Translations under genes and position numbers: made by a program | Assembly: GCF_964340395.1 (NCBI RefSeq) | Contig: NC_135560.1 | Location: 7,058,598 to 7,122,597, forward strand | Reading direction: 5' to 3' | Source: Glandiceps talaboti | Lineage: Eukaryota; Hemichordata; Enteropneusta; Spengelidae | DNA length: 64,000 nucleotides | The notes under the pieces: model-generated | What the model was told of the DNA's origin: nothing | Seen by the model: the letters and a program-made list of their open reading frames with translations, nothing else | Databases searched by the model: none | Part shown: positions 19,471 through 64,000 of the stretch, one piece after another | How the letters are laid out: each line of letters starts with the position of its first letter | Position numbering within the stretch: position 1 is the first letter of the stretch

Positions 19471-19989
19471 GCTGTTGTAAGAAATGAAAACATTTATAGG
19501 TGTTAGGTTCATTCATAACTGGACAAAATTCTCTCTTGTCTTAAAAGACTTGAATATGAAAAGTGCTAGATGGTGTATACAGTGAGGGTTTATGGTAGAG
19601 AGAAGAGAAATAAACTTTTCTTTGGTTGGAAAAAATGAAACTGTTCTGGAATATATCGAACTCTGCCAGCGTATAATGGACATATCAAAAGAAAGTGGTA
19701 CTCATCTTATATCAAATATTATGAAGAGTACAGAAACTGTAGTCGTACGAATTCTTATAGAAAGTAAAGATATGTGATTATGACGTCACCCTGTTGTCTA
19801 TGTTCAGTGCAGTGTTATGATTGTCAAGAAACACGTTTTCGTGTCTTCCTGTTTCAATTCGAAGCAACGAAATTGTGCCAAAGCATGTTTAAATGAAAAA
19901 AAAATAATCAAATGCAAGACAGATATGATTCTAGTTCAAGTTCTGATTTGAATTGACTGTATGTATGTACGAAGCCTGGCTGAATCATT

Positions 19990-20600
19990 GATTACAGCAA
20001 CCCATTCCTGTAAACAGCAGTTTAATCTTTGTGAAAATAAATTTATGAAAACTTTGGGGTCACCAACTTGCTGCTCTAACCAAACTATGCCAATCCATAT
20101 CTCATTAACAAACACTTAATGTGTGAAGCCCAGGTTTTCCTACCTGCCTCATCAAGTCTTTTCAGCATTCAATACCCCGCTTTGGGATACCTGTCACTTT
20201 CCATGCCAATCAATTTTACATAATACGCATTTGAAATAGACATAACTTTGAGAAAATCTGCCACATTCTCCAAGGAGAGTCACTGGATTTACATTATTAT
20301 TTACACCCAACAAAAAACGACAAAACTTATACTGTATTCTTTCTATTTGTTCAGCTTATTCAAATCCCCATATTTCACTACCATAGCAGATTATTGGTAC
20401 AACAATCGTGTCGAACAGTTTTAAACGAACTTTTGAATGAACCTAACTTCCTGATATTACAGTTTGAGTTTGAAATAGTGCTTCCTCTCGCTGTTAAGTT
20501 ATTTTTTGCCGGTAACCAAGACAATCTTGAGGAAATTAACAAACCTAAATAATTGTGATATGTCACATAATTTATCTCACTTTCTCTATAAAACACCTAA
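19990..20600 (-). pseudogene. Decayed non-LTR retrotransposon (LINE) fragment, region after the reverse transcriptase
   Basis: On the minus strand, 20596-20378 reads YLGLLISSRLSW and, after a long gap, CNIRKLGSFK. Following a frameshift near 20380 comes YGSEIWGFE, then a stop, then FCRFLLGVN, a GR-FS pattern, and further stops. This set of words is typical of the segment downstream of the RT catalytic core in LINE-type ORF2 proteins. Catalytic RT motifs, endonuclease and 3' tail are not present. The clade was not determined. It is dead: at least one frameshift and several stops. Confidence 0.7.
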
Positions 20601-20761
20601 AAATTGATTGGTACCGGTTACCTGACCTCCACCTATTTTTTCACGCCTACCCTAAACTTTTTTTTACGTATTCGAGAGAAAAAAATAATGAAATCGAGAA
20701 AATTGTGAAGTCTCGCCAGAACTAGTGGATGCGGAAACTGACGTCAACTCCCCCTCCCCTT

Positions 20762-20890
<129 letters not shown>

Positions 20891-21011
20891 CTACAAAAAC
20901 ACTCTGATATCGACCTCTGCAACTGATTTCAAAAGATTTGTGGGTTGTCTCATTGTGGTTTAGAGGTGTTTTCCTATTTGACGTCGTTTTTCTTACTCGA
21001 TAATATGTATA

Positions 21012-21114
21012 TGTGAGATATCGTATTCCTACTACATCGGTGTTGTCCATGGTATTCGTTGGAGGTTGATATCATGGACAGCATCGAGGTAGAAATGCGA
21101 TATCTCACACATAA
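21012..21114. repeat. Short inverted repeat (hairpin) in intergenic DNA
   Basis: The arms share tgtgagatatcg, tgt-gtccatg-tat and their complements around a loop near 21062. About 45-nt arms with several mismatches. It is probably a small foldback element. Confidence 0.6.
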
Positions 21115-21699
21115 ACACTTGCCAGAGTTATAGAAACCTTCCCTTTGTGACGGACAAGGAACAGTACCTTTGGGCACGAGAATGTATTACAAGTATGGGT
21201 TAATTTTCGAAAGTATCAATATGTACATCGTAGAGGGCGTTATACACAAATAGGCATCACGTTAGGAACACCTACACTGGTGTACATCCAAATACACTGT
21301 ACAGGTATTTGCTCTTTTCTATCATTCCAGACCATGGTTTGTTAACAGTTGGCTACTACAATTAAAAAATTGCAGTTGACCTAACATTTAAATATTTGAC
21401 GTGTTTTTCATACACATCAACAATGAACATGTATGTTATTTTTACAATCTCATGTAAATCACAGACAGCGAGAACGAGTACAAAAGGATATGAAGTTTTC
21501 ATACTTGGACACAAAATGTATCAAACTTCATTTGACTTGTGTTCACTTTTCCTCATGTATTGGATTTCAGTGAAAACATCATCATTATCTTTTATAGTTT
21601 CAACATTTTTATCATTTGAACTTTGGTATTTTCCTGGAGCTCCCGAAATCAATTTCCCCCAGGAGTGTTATAACCCTGTAAACCCTACAATATATTGAT

Positions 21700-21922
21700 G
21701 TGTGAGTGTACATATGTATATATGTAAATATGGCACATGTGGATGTACATACATACCCATATATACCTACACATACACACACACACACACACACGTGTGC
21801 ATGCATATGGAGTATACATACATACGTACATACATGCCATGCACGTATGCTTACACACACATACACACACACACACATGCACACGCATGCATGCACGCAT
21901 GCACACACACACACACACATAA
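21700..21922. repeat. Compound (CA)n/(CATA)n/(GCAT)n microsatellite
   Basis: Alternating CA, TACA and GCATGCA tracts of purine-pyrimidine alternation. It gives spurious His/Thr and Cys/Val reading frames. Confidence 0.93.
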
Positions 21923-22409
21923 ATTCTATTCTGATGGAATCTGTGAACAATGTGCTACCATTCCTCGAAAACTCATGACAGGCAATAGTAGACATCGGTG
22001 TAAAATTGGACAGTCAATGTTTGAGAAATGCTACCATTTACCAAAGAAATGATCATCTCGGTAGTATTTGTAGTGAGATCAATTTCCAGCATAAACTTTG
22101 TGATACATCTCAGAGTCTCTACATTCATGTCAAAATAGGACATTGACAAATAACATTGGTCATGAAATTGACCACTGGTAATATATCAACTTGAACCTAA
22201 TGACTGATCACATTACAGTCAGGTTTACTATATACAGTACTAGACTAAAAGATCAGCCATTGCATTGTGGGTGCTCTTCTCATCTATTTCTACTCGGGAG
22301 GCAAGGTACTTTAGTCTCATTTTGTACAAGCATTTCAAATTCATAACTTGGCATTTTGATGAAGATCTTGTGAAAACTTGGCACAGAGAAGACTGACCAT
22401 TTTTTTTGG

Positions 22410-22475
22410 GGGTGTCATTGACATGGGATGGGAGGTGTCATTGAAGTGGGATGGGGGGGGGGTGTCATTGAAATA
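22410..22475. repeat. Three tandem copies of a ggtgtcattgaaRtgggatggg-like unit
   Basis: Short degenerate tandem repeat with a G9 run in the last copy. Just beyond it, a 14-bp perfect stem (catgtggactggtc, 22606-22619 with 22643-22656) forms a hairpin. The stretch 22700-24100 otherwise holds nothing I can assign; part may be Groucho 3' UTR. Confidence 0.7.
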
Positions 22476-24106
22476 GAATAATAAAAGACACAAGGCATGA
22501 TTTATGTTATGTACAAAACCAGCAAAATCTTTAGATAATTTATTAGTCATAATCTCTCTCTCAAGAAAAAAAACACCACAGACCTTTCCACCCCCGCTTA
22601 CAACCCATGTGGACTGGTCTGAATCTACAAAAAACAAAGGAGGACCAGTCCACATGTTTGAAGCAAACAGGGGTGTGTAGGGATGGCAATACATTTTTTA
22701 TGTCACCTGTATCTTTTGTTTCTGAAACTAAAGTGACACTTTACATAATGCGTAATGTAATCACACACAACATTACCTTTCATCTGTGTACAGAACTGTT
22801 GCAATCTATTGCTGAAACTACACAGAGAAAATAAGACATTTTGTGAATATATACAAAGAAAACTATAGAACTCTACTTTTTTCTGTCATAACTTACAGGC
22901 TCAAAAAAAAACCCCAACAATTTTTGCCAAAAAATTTTCTGCAGTTTCAGTGACAGCTTTACATTATACGAATATTCGAACTTCACACTTTCAAGTGAAC
23001 GGTAAGTCTGACTTTCCTCCAGTGGTTTTCTTTAAAGTACACTACATATATAAAATTTTGTGTGACAAAAAAAAAAATTCATGTTGTTTACATCCTCTGT
23101 GTAAGTTTGTGTGTTTTTGTTGCCTACAATAAGGTGTGGAGGTCAAGGGTCAAGGTTACCCCTGTGAATACACTAGCACTGGAGGAAAGACTCAACAAAT
23201 AAGAAACAGGCTGGGTACATTTACGTAGATGACTTTACAAATAAATTCATTGAAAAAACAAAACTAAACTTTGAACTTTGCAGAAGGCAAAAACAAAAAC
23301 GGCAGTTTTCTGCAGAAAAAATATAGTATATTTTATCTTGGATATGTTTCACAAAAAAGTTCGAAAGGAAAATTCATCCTGATTTTTGATGTTTGAAAAA
23401 GTTTTTCCACATTATTTGAACAAGGCTAAAAAGGTAGAACTACTGGACTGGATACCATTGGTGGACGTATCAAAGGAAACAACATCTATATGGTGCATAC
23501 AATTTCTGTCAAAGTGCAGATACGTGTATAAACTGTTCCGGCAGATACTAGTACCAAATATATGCACAGATTTGAGTCAACTGTTTCTTTTTCTCTGCAA
23601 TAGTACTTCACATGAAGTTCTCTACAAAAATCCATCACTACAAGATACGAGAGTTTCAAAATCACGGTCGTTAATGTTCCCACGAGGTCAACATTGGAAT
23701 GGCTTTATCAATATACCATTGATGAGGAGACACACCATGATTTTCAAGGTATTACAGGGTGTACTCAGTACTTCACACACATCACCATGGGTGAATTTTG
23801 CAAACTGCAGTATATAACTCGTCCCTGAGAAAAAAGCTGGCTAAGCATTCGACAGACATCCGCAGCACTCACTATTACCCAGACTCCCAAGCAACAGTAT
23901 CACAACACTGCAGAAACAAGGAGATGTCTTTTGACGTCATTCGGCAACTAAGATTAACAGCAGTCCGTAAGCAAAACATTGAAATTTGTAGTACATTCTT
24001 CCACTTCTTGGATATTCCATCGTCACGTGCAAAACAAACGTGAAACGATACGAGAGCCGTCTCTGTTCCAGCACTGAATCTTGGTTTTTTTTGGTCTCAC
24101 ATCTGA

Positions 24107-24178
24107 CAACAACAACAACAACAACAACAGCAGCAGCAGCAACAGAAGTAGTGGCAGCAACAGCAACAGCAACAACAA
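24107..24178. repeat. CAA/CAG trinucleotide repeat
   Basis: (CAA)n, then CAGs mixed with CAA, about 230 bp downstream of the Groucho stop codon and so probably transcribed as GTT/GCT repeats in its 3' UTR. No supporting protein homology. Confidence 0.85.
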
Positions 24179-24410
24179 ATTTAACAATCCCGGTGCAAAA
24201 TTGAAATCTTCACTGTGAAACACGCAGCTGACTTTGACATTGTTGGAGAACAGTTTGTATGTGGATTGACGCAACACCTTGTATGGCCTGGTTTGATACA
24301 TCATAGCAAAATACTATAGTAATAAATAGGTCCTTTGCATTTATACATTATATGTAACCATGTCTGACACGGTTACTTTTAGGTCCATATTTTTGGCGAG
24401 TTTCATTTTT

Positions 24411-63675
<39,265 letters not shown>

Positions 63676-64000
63676 GGTTAATCCAGATCGTGTCTACGAT
63701 GAGGAGACACTGTGGAAATCGAGGAAATGAGATCGTTGGGTCGCTCCGGAGAACGACGCAGACTTGGCTCTATTTGTAAAAGAATCACTTGCTGCAGTTG
63801 ACAAACGTAGTGAAGCTTTTGTAAGTCACACCGACAATTAGACCGTTGTAGATACGTTCCCAATCGCACCACTTTCCCACGAACAGTGTACACCAAACGC
63901 GTCTTCAGCATTCAATCTTCGGGTATCTCCGTAAAGGGGCGAAAACAGGTCAGAATTTTGGCCGTAATCGCTATTCGGGACGGGGCCGTACGTCGTAACG
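63676..64000 (-). promoter_or_regulatory. Groucho 5' UTR and promoter-proximal region
   Basis: CpG-richer than the rest of the window, with no TATA box in an obvious position. A minus-strand CGTGGGAA word (63874-63881) fits the CSL/Su(H) consensus. The transcription start cannot be placed from sequence alone. Confidence 0.5.

Noticed and set aside
23386-23817. 143-codon plus-strand frame in the intergenic region
   Set aside because: No domain or family similarity, length possible by chance in 64 kb, and the stretch may be part of Groucho 3' UTR on the other strand.

Overview
This is metazoan genomic DNA: AT-rich, intron-rich, GT-AG introns, many microsatellites and palindromic repeats. It holds two protein-coding genes arranged tail to tail. 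The sequence suggests an invertebrate bilaterian. A deuterostome such as a hemichordate seems plausible but is not proven; a lophotrochozoan is possible. Both proteins are very close to their human counterparts, while gene size and intron content do not look vertebrate.

Left third, + strand (456-15867): the 3' half of a fibrillin gene, cut by the left window edge. Nineteen exons encode about 1,092 residues: 4 cbEGF, a TB domain, 5 cbEGF, a TB domain, 7 cbEGF, then the unique C-terminal region. From the first TB domain onward this is the same domain order as human fibrillins. The last exon carries the CYEC motif, an 87-residue Gln/Tyr/Gly-rich low-complexity segment with no counterpart I know in vertebrate fibrillins, a furin-type site (RYKR|S), and a 152-residue C-terminal propeptide aligning with asprosin. 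The 3' UTR probably runs to about 16.3 kb or 18.25 kb.

Middle (about 18.2-24.4 kb): intergenic DNA with a 50-bp minisatellite, a decayed non-LTR retrotransposon fragment, (CT)n and (CA)n tracts and hairpins. No convincing gene was found.

Right two thirds, - strand (63675 down to 24411): a complete Groucho/TLE co-repressor gene of about 39 kb. Twenty exons are read directly, and one frame-restoring micro-exon is proposed at 46032-46048. The protein is about 739 residues with Q, GP, CcN, SP and WD40 regions in order. Two introns of about 13-15 kb look like regulatory territory; they carry several palindromic X-box (RFX-type) motifs and CTCF-like motifs.

The two genes do not share a pathway directly: fibrillin builds extracellular microfibrils and Groucho is a nuclear co-repressor. 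Their adjacency matters because human FBN1/TLE3 (15q) and FBN3/TLE2/TLE5/TLE6 (19p13) are also linked. The most novel items are the Q/Y/G domain in fibrillin, the array of CTCF-like motifs in its last intron, and the X-box cluster in the Groucho introns. All homology calls were made by eye against remembered family sequences; no database search was run.
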